A DNA stretch of 53,683 bases from a bacterium (GCA_028724545.1 JAQYCU010000057.1:1-53683), one strand, 5' to 3'. Shown: positions 42,773 to 52,167, numbered from the stretch's first letter. Program-made: numbers and translations. The notes: generated by a model from the sequence alone, not told the origin.

Positions 42773-44377
42773 ATGGAATTATCAACACGAAACATACAGA
42801 CGCAGGGAGTTATCTGCCGGAGTGATTTGCAAATCACGTTGGAAAATGACGTAAATGTTCCTGACACAAAGCCCGACATCGAACAGTTAATCAAAACACA
42901 AGGCTCCGTTTTTCTCACGGGCATTTCTCCAGGCAACGGAAAAGTTACCCTTCGTGGATATCTTTCTTTTTGTCTGCTTTATCTGACCACGGAGGATTTG
43001 CGCCCGGTACATAATATGAAAGGACAAATTCCTTTCGAGGAATCCATCAATATGGACGGACTTATTCCTGACAAGGAAGTAATGTGCCATTTTGATTTGG
43101 AAGACTGCCAGACAAATGTAATCAATTCGCGCAAAGTCAGTGTAAGGGCTATCGTCAGTATTCACTGCTGTCAGGAAAACCAGCAGGCAGTCACTGCCGG
43201 TATCGACATTGTTGCTTCGGATGCTTCCCGCGCCGAAATGGAACAGTTTTCTGCTCCCGACGGATTGCATAAACATTTTAACCAATTTTCTATGACACAT
43301 CTGACAGAGCAGAAAAAGGATGTTTTACGAATCCGGGATGAACTTTCTCTCCCGAAAGGGAAACCTTCTGTAGACACAATTTTGTATTATGAAATGAATC
43401 CTCAGAATTTGCAAAACCGGATTATCGAAAGTGGTGTCCGTTTTTTGGGAGATTTACAATTATTTCTTCTGTATATTCCTGAAAATGAGGAACGTCGGCT
43501 GGAATATCTGGAAACCGAATTTCCTTTTGATGTTACCGTGCAATGTGAAAATGCTTCCGAAGATATGATATCGGATATTGAAATATTAAATGCAGAAAAG
43601 GAACTGGAAATCAGGGAAGACGAGGACGGTGAAAACCGTATTCTTGAACTGGAATTGAATTTAAACCTGAATATGAAATTCTATCAGAATGAAACTTTTC
43701 ATTTTCTGGAGGATGCCTATTCCACAGCCTGTACCTTGCAATTAGACAAAGAAATGATTACGACAACAAAATTGCTGATGAAAAACCAAAGCGTTGTCCG
43801 GATTGCAGACCGTATCCATATCACTGAGAATGAAGATACAATCCTGCAAATCTGTAATGCAACCGGCAATGTCCAGATTGACGAACAGGAAATCACGAAC
43901 GACGGCATTGCTTTAGAAGGTGTGGTCGATTTGGATATTCTATATATTACGGAAAATGATGACCGGCCTCTCGCCACGGCAAAAGGAACAATTCCTTTTA
44001 CCCATACAATTGAAATCAAGGGCATCCAGCCAGAAGATGATTATGAACTGCAATCTGCCATCAGTCAGATTAGTATTATGATGCTAGACAATCAGGAAGT
44101 AGAAGTAAAAGTGATTCTGAACCTCTGCGCATTTGTATTTACGCACGGCAACCAGGAAATCATCACTCAGATACAAACCCTGCCTCTCGATATGGAAAAA
44201 ATCCAGGCTATGCCGGGGTTGGTCGGTTTTATCGTGCAAAAAGAGGATTCCCTTTGGAATATTGCAAAGACGTATAACACAACGATAGAAAGCATTATGG
44301 AATTAAACCATCTGGAAAACGAAAATGTGAAACCGGGTGACCGTCTTCTACTGCTCAAACAGGTAGATGGCATATAG
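42773..44377 (+). CDS. sipL: Spore coat/envelope morphogenetic protein with DUF3794 and LysM (SipL-like)
   Basis: 534 residues with repeated DUF3794 units (about 20-150, 190-300 and 320-460; e.g. QITLENDVNVPDTKPDIEQLI, GKVTLRGYLSF, GVVDLDILYITEND). A C-terminal LysM domain follows (about 483-528: FIVQKEDSLWNIAKTYNTTI... NVKPGDRLLLL). Size and order match C. difficile SipL, the SpoIVA-interacting coat anchor of the mother cell (known). The ATG at 42773 is supported by GGATGG about 9 nt upstream. A putative sigma-E promoter fits. Its presence argues that the organism sporulates. Confidence 0.9.
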   Translation: MELSTRNIQTQGVICRSDLQITLENDVNVPDTKPDIEQLIKTQGSVFLTGISPGNGKVTLRGYLSFCLLYLTTEDLRPVHNMKGQIPFEESINMDGLIPDKEVMCHFDLEDCQTNVINSRKVSVRAIVSIHCCQENQQAVTAGIDIVASDASRAEMEQFSAPDGLHKHFNQFSMTHLTEQKKDVLRIRDELSLPKGKPSVDTILYYEMNPQNLQNRIIESGVRFLGDLQLFLLYIPENEERRLEYLETEFPFDVTVQCENASEDMISDIEILNAEKELEIREDEDGENRILELELNLNLNMKFYQNETFHFLEDAYSTACTLQLDKEMITTTKLLMKNQSVVRIADRIHITENEDTILQICNATGNVQIDEQEITNDGIALEGVVDLDILYITENDDRPLATAKGTIPFTHTIEIKGIQPEDDYELQSAISQISIMMLDNQEVEVKVILNLCAFVFTHGNQEIITQIQTLPLDMEKIQAMPGLVGFIVQKEDSLWNIAKTYNTTIESIMELNHLENENVKPGDRLLLLKQVDGI

Positions 44378-44456
44378 AAATATTGCAAAAGCAGTAGCAT
44401 TATCGTTTCGATAATTGTGTGAAAAACTATGGCATCATCATTTTATTGATACTACA

Positions 44457-44499
44457 AAAGCCTGCGACCATTATCATTGCGATAATGGTGCAGGCTTTT
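44457..44499. terminator. Bidirectional terminator between sipL and ilvE
   Basis: Stem AAAAGCCTGC..ACCATTATC / GATAATGGT..GCAGGCTTTT with A/T runs outside. A smaller ATTATCG/CGATAAT hairpin lies upstream at about 44399-44414. Confidence 0.9.
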
Positions 44500-44569
44500 A
44501 TGTTATTATGATTTTATATCATTTTTATCATAACTTCTGTCAGAAGACTTTCCTAACGAAGAAGGCTTA

Positions 44570-45595
44570 TTATTTAATTTCCTGAATCCATCCTTCTGGT
44601 GCCTCAATATGTCCCATCTGGATACCTGTCAGAGTTTCACGAAGTTTTGAAATAACCGGACCCATTTCGTCACAGCCATTTACAAACTTAATTTCTTTTC
44701 CATGATCATTAACACAACCAACCGGTGAAATAACAGCTGCAGTACCACAAAGACCACACTCAACGAAATCAGGAACTTCATCAAAGTAAACTTCTCTTTC
44801 TTCTACCTCTAAGCCAAGATAATCTTTTGCAACTGTCATCAGTGAACGTCTTGTGATAGAAGGCAGAATGCTGTCAGACTTCGGTGTAACAATCTTATTG
44901 TCTTTTGTAACAAATAAGAAGTTTGCTCCACCTGTTTCCTCTACCTTTGTACGGGTAGCAGCATCCAGATACATATTCTCGTCAAATCCTTTTTCATGTG
45001 CATCAACAATAGCATGTAAGCTCATTGCATAGTTTAAGCCGGCTTTGATATGTCCTGTTCCATGTGGTGCAGCACGGTCAAAATCACTAACGCGAATAGT
45101 AATCGGCTTTACGCCACCTTTGAAATAAGGACCTACCGGTGTACAGAACAGACGGAACTGATATTCATTTGCAGGTTTTACACCAATGATAGCATCTGTA
45201 CCAAACATATATGGTCTAAGATATAATGTAGCTCCTGAACCATATGGAGGTACATAATCTATGTTTGCTTTTACTGTCTGAATAACCGCATCAATAAATC
45301 GGTCTTTTGGAAAGACTGGCATTTCTAAGCGTTTTGCTGAATCCATCATACGCTCTGCATTTAAGTCAGGGCGAAAACATACTACTCGTCCATCCTCTGT
45401 CGTGTATGCTTTTAAGCCTTCAAAAATCGTCTGTGCATACTGTAATACGCAGGCACACTCTGAAATTGTGACCATGTCATCACTTGTCATAGCACCTTCG
45501 TCCCATGCTCCATTTTTGAAGTTAGATACATAACGCATATCTGTCTTCATGTAACCAAAACCAATGTTACCCCAATCGATGTCTTTCTTTGCCAT
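44570..45595 (-). CDS. ilvE: Branched-chain amino acid aminotransferase (fold type IV)
   Basis: 341-residue PLP enzyme for the last step of leucine, isoleucine and valine synthesis. The PLP lysine is read in GHIKAGLNYAMSL; other motifs are QTIFEGLKAY, LYLRPYMFGTD and the phosphate-binding SILPSITRRS. Length fits the long IlvE type. The ATG at 45595 has AAGGAAG 8 nt upstream. It follows rpiB by 108 nt; no T-box or leucine leader was recognised. Confidence 0.95.
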   Translation of the reverse strand: MAKKDIDWGNIGFGYMKTDMRYVSNFKNGAWDEGAMTSDDMVTISECACVLQYAQTIFEGLKAYTTEDGRVVCFRPDLNAERMMDSAKRLEMPVFPKDRFIDAVIQTVKANIDYVPPYGSGATLYLRPYMFGTDAIIGVKPANEYQFRLFCTPVGPYFKGGVKPITIRVSDFDRAAPHGTGHIKAGLNYAMSLHAIVDAHEKGFDENMYLDAATRTKVEETGGANFLFVTKDNKIVTPKSDSILPSITRRSLMTVAKDYLGLEVEEREVYFDEVPDFVECGLCGTAAVISPVGCVNDHGKEIKFVNGCDEMGPVISKLRETLTGIQMGHIEAPEGWIQEIK

Positions 45596-45703
45596 ATCAA
45601 TACTTCCTTTCGTATACCACTTTGTGATAAGATTCTTCAGCAATAATTTTACTCCTTGTCCCTTTCAGTGTCAAGGATGATACCTATGAAATCATTTTTG
45701 CTC

Positions 45704-46132
45704 TTATGACTCAATCTGCTCAATTCGTCTGATATGTCTTTCGTCATTTGAAAATGCAGTATTTAAAAATGTATCTACAATTTTCAGAGCCAGACCTGTT
45801 CCGACTACTCTTGCACCCATTGCCAGAATATTTGCGTCATTGTGCTCTCTGGTTGCCTGTGCACTAAATGTATCATGACAAAGTGCTGCACGGATTCCTT
45901 TTACTTTATTTGCAGCAATCGAGATGCCGATACCTGTTCCACAAATCAGAATTCCTTTTTCACATTCTCCACTCACAATGGCATTTGCCACTTTCTTTGC
46001 ATAGACCGGGTAATCACATGACTCCTCACTATAGCATCCAAAATCCTTATATTCTATATTATTTTCCTGAAGGTATTTGATTACCTCCTGCTTTAATGCG
46101 TATCCACCGTGGTCACTTCCTAATGCTACCAT
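45704..46132 (-). CDS. rpiB: Ribose 5-phosphate isomerase B
   Basis: 142-residue pentose-phosphate isomerase of the RpiB/LacAB fold. Active-site signatures: GSDHGGYALK at the start, the catalytic cysteine in ILICGTGIGISIAANK, and AREHNDANIL-like TREHNDANILAMG. AAGGAGG lies 9 nt before the ATG. It is the third gene of a tsaC-ywlE-rpiB run conserved across Firmicutes. Confidence 0.96.
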   Translation of the reverse strand: MVALGSDHGGYALKQEVIKYLQENNIEYKDFGCYSEESCDYPVYAKKVANAIVSGECEKGILICGTGIGISIAANKVKGIRAALCHDTFSAQATREHNDANILAMGARVVGTGLALKIVDTFLNTAFSNDERHIRRIEQIES

Positions 46133-46147
46133 CTATTCTGCCTCCTT

Positions 46148-46612
46148 TTATTCTTCCCAGTATTGTTCTTCTATTTTCTGAATCACTTTATTCACACGTA
46201 ATAATAATTCATCAAAACATTCTTTATATTTTTCATCTTCACTGCCACCGGGATTTACCATATCGGCATCTTCCCCGACAAATTCTCCTATGGTATAAAC
46301 ATTTTCTTCGTGTTGGAAATCTTCTATAAATTTAACTTTTTCCTGTAATGTCATTGTCAAAACCAGAGTGTCTTCCACAATATCTTCCGGCACCAGCTGT
46401 CTTGACTGATTATGTCCACTAATATCAAATCCATTTTGCATTAACAACACATTAACCTTCGGATGTATTGGTTCTTCAAATAAAACTACCAGACCTCTTG
46501 AAATCACCTTGGGCATCCAGTCCGGTGAATTTTTCCGGTAAATCCCTTCTGCCAGGGGACTCAGCAATGTATTTGTTGTACAAAGAAAAATTACCTGATT
46601 ATAACGTTTCAT
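46148..46612 (-). CDS. YwlE/low-molecular-weight phosphatase homologue with lost catalytic residues
   Basis: 154 residues, LMW protein-tyrosine/arginine phosphatase fold. The P-loop should read C-X5-R-S/T; here it is C11-T-T-N-T-L-L17-S-P, so the nucleophile cysteine is kept but the essential arginine is leucine (CTG, one base from CGG). The general-acid DP motif near the C-terminus is NP (MVNPGGSEDEKY). Both changes predict little or no phosphatase activity. The rest (SPLAEGIYRKNSP, GFDISGHNQSRQL, VEDTLVLTMT) is well kept, and spacing in the operon is tight (18 nt from tsaC, 15 nt to rpiB). So it appears to be a maintained pseudo-enzyme or binding protein rather than a decaying gene. Confidence 0.88.
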   Translation of the reverse strand: MKRYNQVIFLCTTNTLLSPLAEGIYRKNSPDWMPKVISRGLVVLFEEPIHPKVNVLLMQNGFDISGHNQSRQLVPEDIVEDTLVLTMTLQEKVKFIEDFQHEENVYTIGEFVGEDADMVNPGGSEDEKYKECFDELLLRVNKVIQKIEEQYWEE

Positions 46613-46630
46613 AACAATTCACGTACCTCT

Positions 46631-47686
46631 CTATACTTGTATTCGATGATATCCAGCTGCTTTAAATAACCGGTTCATAATTGCATGTCCCAATGTATCT
46701 TCCGAAAAACTTTCGGCATAAATATATTCGGCTCCTATCTGGTCCATCAACCGTAGTATATCATATAACCCTGCTGCAATGGAACCTTCACTTTTTCGCG
46801 AACCTATACTATATACATTTTTGCACTGATAGAGTCGCTTGGACTCTTCTGTTGCAATCACTGCTGCCTTCACATGCTCTTTTTCATGAAGTTCGGTTAA
46901 CTGATTGATTTTGGCAACCACACTGTCTATATCCCCCTCAACAATTGCCAGTTTTCCTTTTGGTGCATAATGCCGGTATTTCATACCCGGTGCCTTTGCC
47001 ACAATGTTCGTTTTTGGCTCCATTGACAAAATAGCCTTGTCTACATCAACTTCGCCAATCACTTCTTCCATCATCACTTTTGTAATATATCCCGGGCGCA
47101 AAATCATTGGCTTTTCTCCACTCATATCTACTATTGTAGATTCAATGCCTATCCCAACAGCTCCTCCATCCAGAATCATATCGATTTTCCCCTGCAAATC
47201 CTCTATTACATGTTCTGCTTTCGTAGGGCTTGGACGGCCTGATGTATTTGCACTTGGTGCTGCAATATACACGCCCGACTGCCGGATTAATTCTGCTGCA
47301 ACCGGATGACTCGGCATACGGACTGCTACCGTAGATAAACCACCGGTTGTTGACAATGGCACCTTTTCCTTTTTTTCAAAAATCATTGTCAATGGTCCCG
47401 GCCAAAACGCTTCTGCCAATGCAAGCGCTTTCTCACTTATCTTATCAGCAACATCATATAGTCCATCCATATCTGCAATATGCACAATCAAAGGATTGTC
47501 TGACGGTCTGCCTTTTGCCGTGTAAATTTTGTGGGATGCCTCTTCCAAAAGGGCATTGCCACCCAGTCCATACACTGTTTCTGTCGGAAATGCCACCAGT
47601 CCTCCTGACTGCAATATCTGGCATGCCTTTTCTAATTCTTTATCTTGAAAATATTCCGGATTTACCCTTTGTACTATTGTATCCAT
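46631..47686 (-). CDS. tsaC: L-threonylcarbamoyladenylate synthase (Sua5 type)
   Basis: Makes threonylcarbamoyl-AMP from threonine, bicarbonate and ATP for tRNA t6A modification. 351 residues: the YrdC/TsaC domain (about 10-200; GGLVAFPTETVYGLGG, TAKGRPSDNPL, PSANTSGRPSPT) plus the C-terminal Sua5 domain (about 235-351; AKAPGMKYRHYAPKGKL). The Sua5 form is typical of Firmicutes (ywlC). The ATG at 47686 has CGGAGG 5 nt upstream; an in-frame start 63 nt earlier overlaps cwlD and is unlikely. Translated from the same operon as cwlD and the ywlE-like gene. Confidence 0.95.
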   Translation of the reverse strand: MDTIVQRVNPEYFQDKELEKACQILQSGGLVAFPTETVYGLGGNALLEEASHKIYTAKGRPSDNPLIVHIADMDGLYDVADKISEKALALAEAFWPGPLTMIFEKKEKVPLSTTGGLSTVAVRMPSHPVAAELIRQSGVYIAAPSANTSGRPSPTKAEHVIEDLQGKIDMILDGGAVGIGIESTIVDMSGEKPMILRPGYITKVMMEEVIGEVDVDKAILSMEPKTNIVAKAPGMKYRHYAPKGKLAIVEGDIDSVVAKINQLTELHEKEHVKAAVIATEESKRLYQCKNVYSIGSRKSEGSIAAGLYDILRLMDQIGAEYIYAESFSEDTLGHAIMNRLFKAAGYHRIQV

Positions 47687-47700
47687 AATATCCTCCGTCC

Positions 47701-48408
47701 TCACGGTTTCTTTTCTATGTACTGTTTTGTTCCCTGGGCAATCGCCCACGCTATCTGTCTTTGATAGGATTCGTCACACAATTTCTGTGCTTCTTCCTGA
47801 TTGGACAAAAAGCCACACTCCACAATAATAAGTGTTTTTACCGTATTTTTTAACAGATAATACTCATTATTTGCTTTTGCCTGCCGGTGATTTTTGGTAT
47901 CCAGAGAATTTTTTAACTGCTCCTGCATTGTTTTTGCAAAACTTTCTCCTGATTCGGAATCTGCATAATAAAATACCTGCGCTCCTCTGGTGTTCCCATC
48001 CGAAAAACTATTCTGATGAATGCTGATAGCAAAATCTACTTCATCCTGATTCATTACTTCTGCACGCCGTTTTAAATCTGAGATTTTTTTGTTCGTATCT
48101 GTTTCTTCATACAAACCACAATCTGCTTCCCGTGTCATAATCACCTTATATTTTTCTTTTTCCAGGTCCTCTTTTAAAAATAATCCGATTGCCAGATTAA
48201 CATCTTTTTCATAAGCACCATTAATCCCCACTTTTCCAGGGTCTATGCCACCATGTCCACAGTCAACAACAATGGTTACTTTATCATCTTTTTTTACGGT
48301 TTCCATTACCATCGGAACATCTGTTACCATACAGACAAAGCACAGCACTGCAAATGCCACCAAAAACAAAACTGTCCGTTTATTTTTTATTTTTAGCATA
48401 AATCCCAC
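47701..48408 (-). CDS. cwlD: N-acetylmuramoyl-L-alanine amidase, CwlD type
   Basis: 235-residue zinc amidase (Amidase_3) with an N-terminal signal anchor (about 11-30). Zinc ligands lie in VVDCGHGGIDPGKVG (His), NGAYEKDVNLAI (Glu) and FAISIHQNSF (His); the catalytic glutamate is in IIVECGFLSNQEE. In spore formers CwlD removes peptide side chains so that cortex muramic-delta-lactam can form. The start is GTG at 48408 (AAAGG 9 nt upstream). Length equals B. subtilis CwlD (about 237). Adjacent to tsaC and a GH18 gene. Confidence 0.88.
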   Translation of the reverse strand: MGFMLKIKNKRTVLFLVAFAVLCFVCMVTDVPMVMETVKKDDKVTIVVDCGHGGIDPGKVGINGAYEKDVNLAIGLFLKEDLEKEKYKVIMTREADCGLYEETDTNKKISDLKRRAEVMNQDEVDFAISIHQNSFSDGNTRGAQVFYYADSESGESFAKTMQEQLKNSLDTKNHRQAKANNEYYLLKNTVKTLIIVECGFLSNQEEAQKLCDESYQRQIAWAIAQGTKQYIEKKP

Positions 48409-48466
48409 AAAATAAACCTTTCTAACAATCTTAGTTTATTTTATGGTTTCTATTAACTTAACAGAA

Positions 48467-50167
48467 CTATTTGTTATATTTATAAATCATGTCCCAGACA
48501 CTTTTATCTTCCATACCCAGTTTCCAAAAAGCAACACCGGCTGTATCATTCTTTGCTACTTCTTCCATCTTCAGCTGTAATGAATTGATATCTTCAATCC
48601 ACATTTTATGAATAGCCTTGCCTTTTGTATACTCCAGATAATTCATACCTGCTGCATCATCCCAGTTGGCTTTTGTCTTGGAATCTGACAAAAGTTCCTG
48701 TGCATAACTCATAGAGCACGCTTCCGACGAAAGAATCACTTTTCCATTCTTAGTCTTCTCTGTCCAATGTCTGGAATAAAATGGCAATGCAATAATGGAC
48801 TGATTTGCAGGCACCTGTTCCAATATATTCTTCACAGAATTTTTCACATAAGAAAGTGAAGAAACCGGGCCAGCCTCTTCAGAGCCGGAATAATATTCAT
48901 CATATGCCATTGTAATGACATAATCGGCAACATTTGCCTGCTCCGTCCGGTTGTAATACTGGCTATACTCAGCAACCGGATAATTGTCAATCGACAATAC
49001 AATTCCATTATTTCGGCACATAATGCCAATTTCCCTGATGAACTGTATGAAATCTTCACCAGACTCTTTCTTGACATTTTCAAAATCTATATTGATACCA
49101 TCTAAACTATAACGGATTGCTTCTGCAATCAGGTTTTTAGCAAGTTTTTGCCGTTTGCTCGTCGAGCCAAGTACTTTGCCTATCTTCATATTCGGGCTAA
49201 AATCATTGCACAGTCCCCAGACTTCGATACCTGCCTGATGCGCCTGTGTAACATAAGTATCGCTGGCAAGTGAATCTATATTTCCATTATTATCTGATGT
49301 TGCAAACCAAGTCGGACAAACCACATTCACACCTTTGGCATTTGACAGCATATTTAACAGTTTTGAGTTTGCTGTCTGGTTTGTCACCTGATGCCATACC
49401 AGATTTATTTTCTCATCTTTCAGAATATGGGTATATTCTTCTTCCCGGAAATCTGTTGTTTTCTTCTCTTTGTAAACTTTTCCTAAATCTTTAGAACGGA
49501 TATAACCAATGACACCCGTCTGGTCCATCACTTTGCAAAAACCGGTTTCCGGATTTTCTTTTTCTAATAAGCGTAACACCGTGCCTTCTTTTTCCTTTAC
49601 GAGGATATCACTTTTGATATCCGGCTTATAACGTAAGGCACATTCTGTTTCTGCTTTGATATATTCTTTTTCTTTATTGTATTCGTATGTGACTACTACT
49701 CTTTTTGGATTGTTATATATTTTGTACTCTAATGCCGTATACTCTTTCACATAGTCCAATGCAACATATACCGTTTCGGCATCTGCACGGACGATTTCGT
49801 ACTCTCTGCTTGATTTGCTGTTGTTTTTATAGCAGTCCCTGCTTCCTGCTTCTGCAGAAATCACAGCATTCGGCGTTGTATATAATAATACATTTTCATT
49901 CTTATCCCAATAAAAACGTGTATTCAGTTTTTCCTTTACCAGTTCAACCGGAAGATAAATTTCCTTTTCCTGAAGAACGGCCGGTGTATCGCAAATCTCA
50001 TCCCCTAAAATAACTGTAACCGTATCTTTCTTTGTCTGAAAATAATCGGTTAATTTCATCATTTCCTTACTTGGCGAAAACTTATGATATAAAATACTGC
50101 CAACAATAATTCCCAGTACAGCAATACATATGATACCTGCTATTATAACATTTTTATTCTTCTTCAT
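48467..50167 (-). CDS. Membrane-anchored GH18 family protein with SH3-like domain
   Basis: Predicted 566 residues. An N-terminal helix (about 7-28) anchors it outside. A copper-amine-oxidase-N-like domain (about 50-165; EKEIYLPVELVKEKLNTRFYW) is followed by a bacterial SH3 domain (about 175-225; ALRYKPDIKSDILVKEKEGT) and a GH18 barrel (about 250-560). The GH18 catalytic motif is intact: DGINIDFEN (DxxDxDxE). Homologues act on peptidoglycan or chitin-like GlcNAc polymers, e.g. spore-cortex YaaH/SleL. The position directly upstream of cwlD suggests cell-wall or spore-cortex hydrolysis. The ATG at 50167 is better spaced (8-9 nt) from GAGG than the ATG at 50176. Confidence 0.87.
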   Translation of the reverse strand: MKKNKNVIIAGIICIAVLGIIVGSILYHKFSPSKEMMKLTDYFQTKKDTVTVILGDEICDTPAVLQEKEIYLPVELVKEKLNTRFYWDKNENVLLYTTPNAVISAEAGSRDCYKNNSKSSREYEIVRADAETVYVALDYVKEYTALEYKIYNNPKRVVVTYEYNKEKEYIKAETECALRYKPDIKSDILVKEKEGTVLRLLEKENPETGFCKVMDQTGVIGYIRSKDLGKVYKEKKTTDFREEEYTHILKDEKINLVWHQVTNQTANSKLLNMLSNAKGVNVVCPTWFATSDNNGNIDSLASDTYVTQAHQAGIEVWGLCNDFSPNMKIGKVLGSTSKRQKLAKNLIAEAIRYSLDGINIDFENVKKESGEDFIQFIREIGIMCRNNGIVLSIDNYPVAEYSQYYNRTEQANVADYVITMAYDEYYSGSEEAGPVSSLSYVKNSVKNILEQVPANQSIIALPFYSRHWTEKTKNGKVILSSEACSMSYAQELLSDSKTKANWDDAAGMNYLEYTKGKAIHKMWIEDINSLQLKMEEVAKNDTAGVAFWKLGMEDKSVWDMIYKYNK

Positions 50168-50998
50168 GTAACGCATCCTCTTCTTCCCTTAATACAATAA
50201 TCGACAAAAAACTCCATATATCGTATAGTATACCACGTTTCTACTATCGGGGCAAATTTTAACGCAGGGAAACCTCGGGCAAGATTCCCCTGCATTACCA
50301 AATAAGGAGTATGCTTAAAATAATTATTTTAATACAACAAAGTGTAAGGATTTTTATAACCCAAAAATCCTAATCAACATTCGTATAGAATCTGATTCCA
50401 TACAAAACCCACGTCAGACACTGAAAAATAAAAACAGATTTAGCATGCATCCGGGAGAAATTCTTTTCCCTCTTTCTCCCTTAAACTGGCAAATTGCAGG
50501 CTACAGGCGCAACCGTGATACGTTTTTTTGCCATCTGCCAGCGATTTTATAGCGAGTTACGAATCCTCTGCATATGCGTAAAAAAGAACCTTTTGCTTTT
50601 TCATTCATATGATAAAATGTATTCCATAGTGTCTGAATTTATCTGATTCACCTCCTTAAAAAATTTCTTAATCCGTATCGCTGGATGTATTATAAGACAG
50701 ACGGACAGGGAAATACTATTGACAAAATATTTAAAAAAAATTTTTATTTTTGTGAAGAAATCTGCTCTATCGGGACTTTTTCACACATTTCTGCCACAAT
50801 TAGAAAATGTATACAAAAATCACATATTCTTCTAGTATTTATTTCTAACCAATTACAAAAAATAATGTTGGATTGACTTCTATTTCTTCTTCTTTTATAA
50901 TTTACTACATAGAAGAATTTCGGTATTGGAACCGTTTTTATTCTTCTGTTTCTCTTACCAATTCAGAACAAATTTTGGATAAGAAAGGAAGTGAGCCT
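50168..50998. other. Gene-free region between the GH18 gene and mecA
   Basis: No convincing gene. It holds two hairpins, GCAGGGGAATC/GTTTCCCTGC (50262-50296, one mismatch) and AGGATTTTT/AAAAATCCT (about 50347-50371), and an isolated perfect ribosome-binding sequence AAGGAGGTG on the minus strand (50657-50649). That sequence is not followed by a normal start codon at proper spacing; a 44-codon basic frame beginning at an ATT lies after it. The mecA promoter is at 50719. Confidence 0.5.
50719..50747 (+). promoter_or_regulatory. Possible promoter of mecA
   Basis: TTGACA (50719-50724), 17 nt, TTTTAT (50742-50747) within an A/T-rich run. The -35 is consensus but the -10 is weak. The leader to the ATG at 50999 would be about 245 nt. 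Confidence 0.45.
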
Positions 50999-51880
50999 AT
51001 GCGAATTGAAAAAATCAATGAAAAACAATTTCGATGTACCTTGAACCAGAAGGATTTGCAGGACCGTGAAATCGGTATCAGCGAACTTGCCTATGGTACT
51101 GCTAAGGCAAAAGCTTTGTTTCGAGATATGATGCAGCAGGCTTCCTACGAATTTGGCTTTCAGGCCCAGGATATTCCATTAATGATTGAGGCCATTCCCA
51201 TGCTGCCGGAGGCACTTGTCCTGATTGTTACGAAAGTGGAAGAACCTGATGAGTTAGATGCCCGTTTTTCCAAATTTACAGAGGAAACGAACTGGTATGA
51301 TGATGATGATAATGAGAATTTGATATATCAAAATATAGATGTCTATGAAGATGATGATGACGACGAAATCAGTTTATACGAACCAGAAAATGAATTAGAA
51401 AGTGAATCAGAGTCCGAAAGTAGCGTGACCTGGCATTTTTCAGATGGCGATTCGCAGACTGCTTATAAAGATAATGCGGAAGACAAACAGGCTGCACCTG
51501 CTTCACCGGGTGATGACTTTATTTCACTTCCGGAAATGTTGGGAATGGAGCCAAAGTCAAAATACACTGAGCCAAAGAAGCAGTATGATGTCGTATCCGT
51601 TTTTGCGTTCCAGAATCTGGATACCGTAACGCAGTTGGCTTATCACATCCAGAATATTTACCACGGCATAAATACGCTCTATAAGGATACTTCCACAAAA
51701 TTATATTATCTGGTGCTTCACCGTTCTGAGCATACCTCAGAAGAGTTTGCAAAAATCTGTAATATTATTTATGAATATGGCAGCGTTGTGAAAAATTCAT
51801 CCTACAGTCAATATTATTTTGAAGAACATTTTATGCCGGTCATAGCAGAGCATGCAATTCAGACTCTTGCTGATATATAA
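50999..51880 (+). CDS. mecA: MecA-type adaptor protein
   Basis: 293-residue adaptor that delivers substrates to the ClpC unfoldase. The N-terminal substrate-binding domain (about 1-85) starts MRIEKINEKQFRCTLNQKDL and includes KALFRDMMQQASYEFGF. A long acidic linker with DDDD, EDDDDDE and ESESES runs about 95-150. The C-terminal ClpC-binding domain is about 200-293 (VSVFAFQNLDTVTQLA, then LYYLVLHRSEHTSEEF). The linker is longer than in B. subtilis MecA (218 residues in total), which is common in Lachnospiraceae. The ATG has AAAGGAAG about 8 nt upstream. Confidence 0.9.
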   Translation: MRIEKINEKQFRCTLNQKDLQDREIGISELAYGTAKAKALFRDMMQQASYEFGFQAQDIPLMIEAIPMLPEALVLIVTKVEEPDELDARFSKFTEETNWYDDDDNENLIYQNIDVYEDDDDDEISLYEPENELESESESESSVTWHFSDGDSQTAYKDNAEDKQAAPASPGDDFISLPEMLGMEPKSKYTEPKKQYDVVSVFAFQNLDTVTQLAYHIQNIYHGINTLYKDTSTKLYYLVLHRSEHTSEEFAKICNIIYEYGSVVKNSSYSQYYFEEHFMPVIAEHAIQTLADI

Positions 51881-51897
51881 AAAATATTTTGCTAACA

Positions 51898-51937
51898 CAA
51901 AACAGGCAATGCCCATTCAGCACTGCCTGTTTTCTTT
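51898..51937. terminator. Bidirectional terminator between mecA and the DUF1858 gene
   Basis: Stem AAAACAGGCA (51899-51908) / TGCCTGTTTT (51924-51933) followed by CTTTT; A-rich on the other side. Confidence 0.88.
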
Positions 51938-51960
51938 TGGTTATCTGTAACTATTGTTTC

Positions 51961-52167
51961 CTATTTATTCTCTAAATATTTGTTAACCGTAGTAACCAGT
52001 TCTTCTGCATCCAGACCATGAACCATTGCTGCCTGTTCTAAGCTTTCGCCCTGTGCAGAAGGACAACCGATACAATGCATTCCTGATGCCATAAGAATCG
52101 GTGCGATTCCCGGGTCAATCTGAAGCATATCAGCAATAATCATTTCTTTATTTACTCTCTCTGTCAT
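51961..52167 (-). CDS. DUF1858 domain-containing protein
   Basis: 68 residues covering one DUF1858 domain, also found at the N-terminus of ScdA/RIC-type and hybrid-cluster-associated proteins. The conserved pair of cysteines is in MASGMHCIGCPSAQGESLEQAA; N-terminal MITxEMIIADML-like NKEMIIADMLQIDPG and the C-terminal LVTTVNKYL are typical. Likely a small redox or Fe-S repair-associated protein, by family only. The ATG at 52167 follows GGAGAG by 4 nt; the longer upstream frame has no homology. It lies near a ferredoxin gene on the same strand. Confidence 0.88.
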   Translation of the reverse strand: MTERVNKEMIIADMLQIDPGIAPILMASGMHCIGCPSAQGESLEQAAMVHGLDAEELVTTVNKYLENK

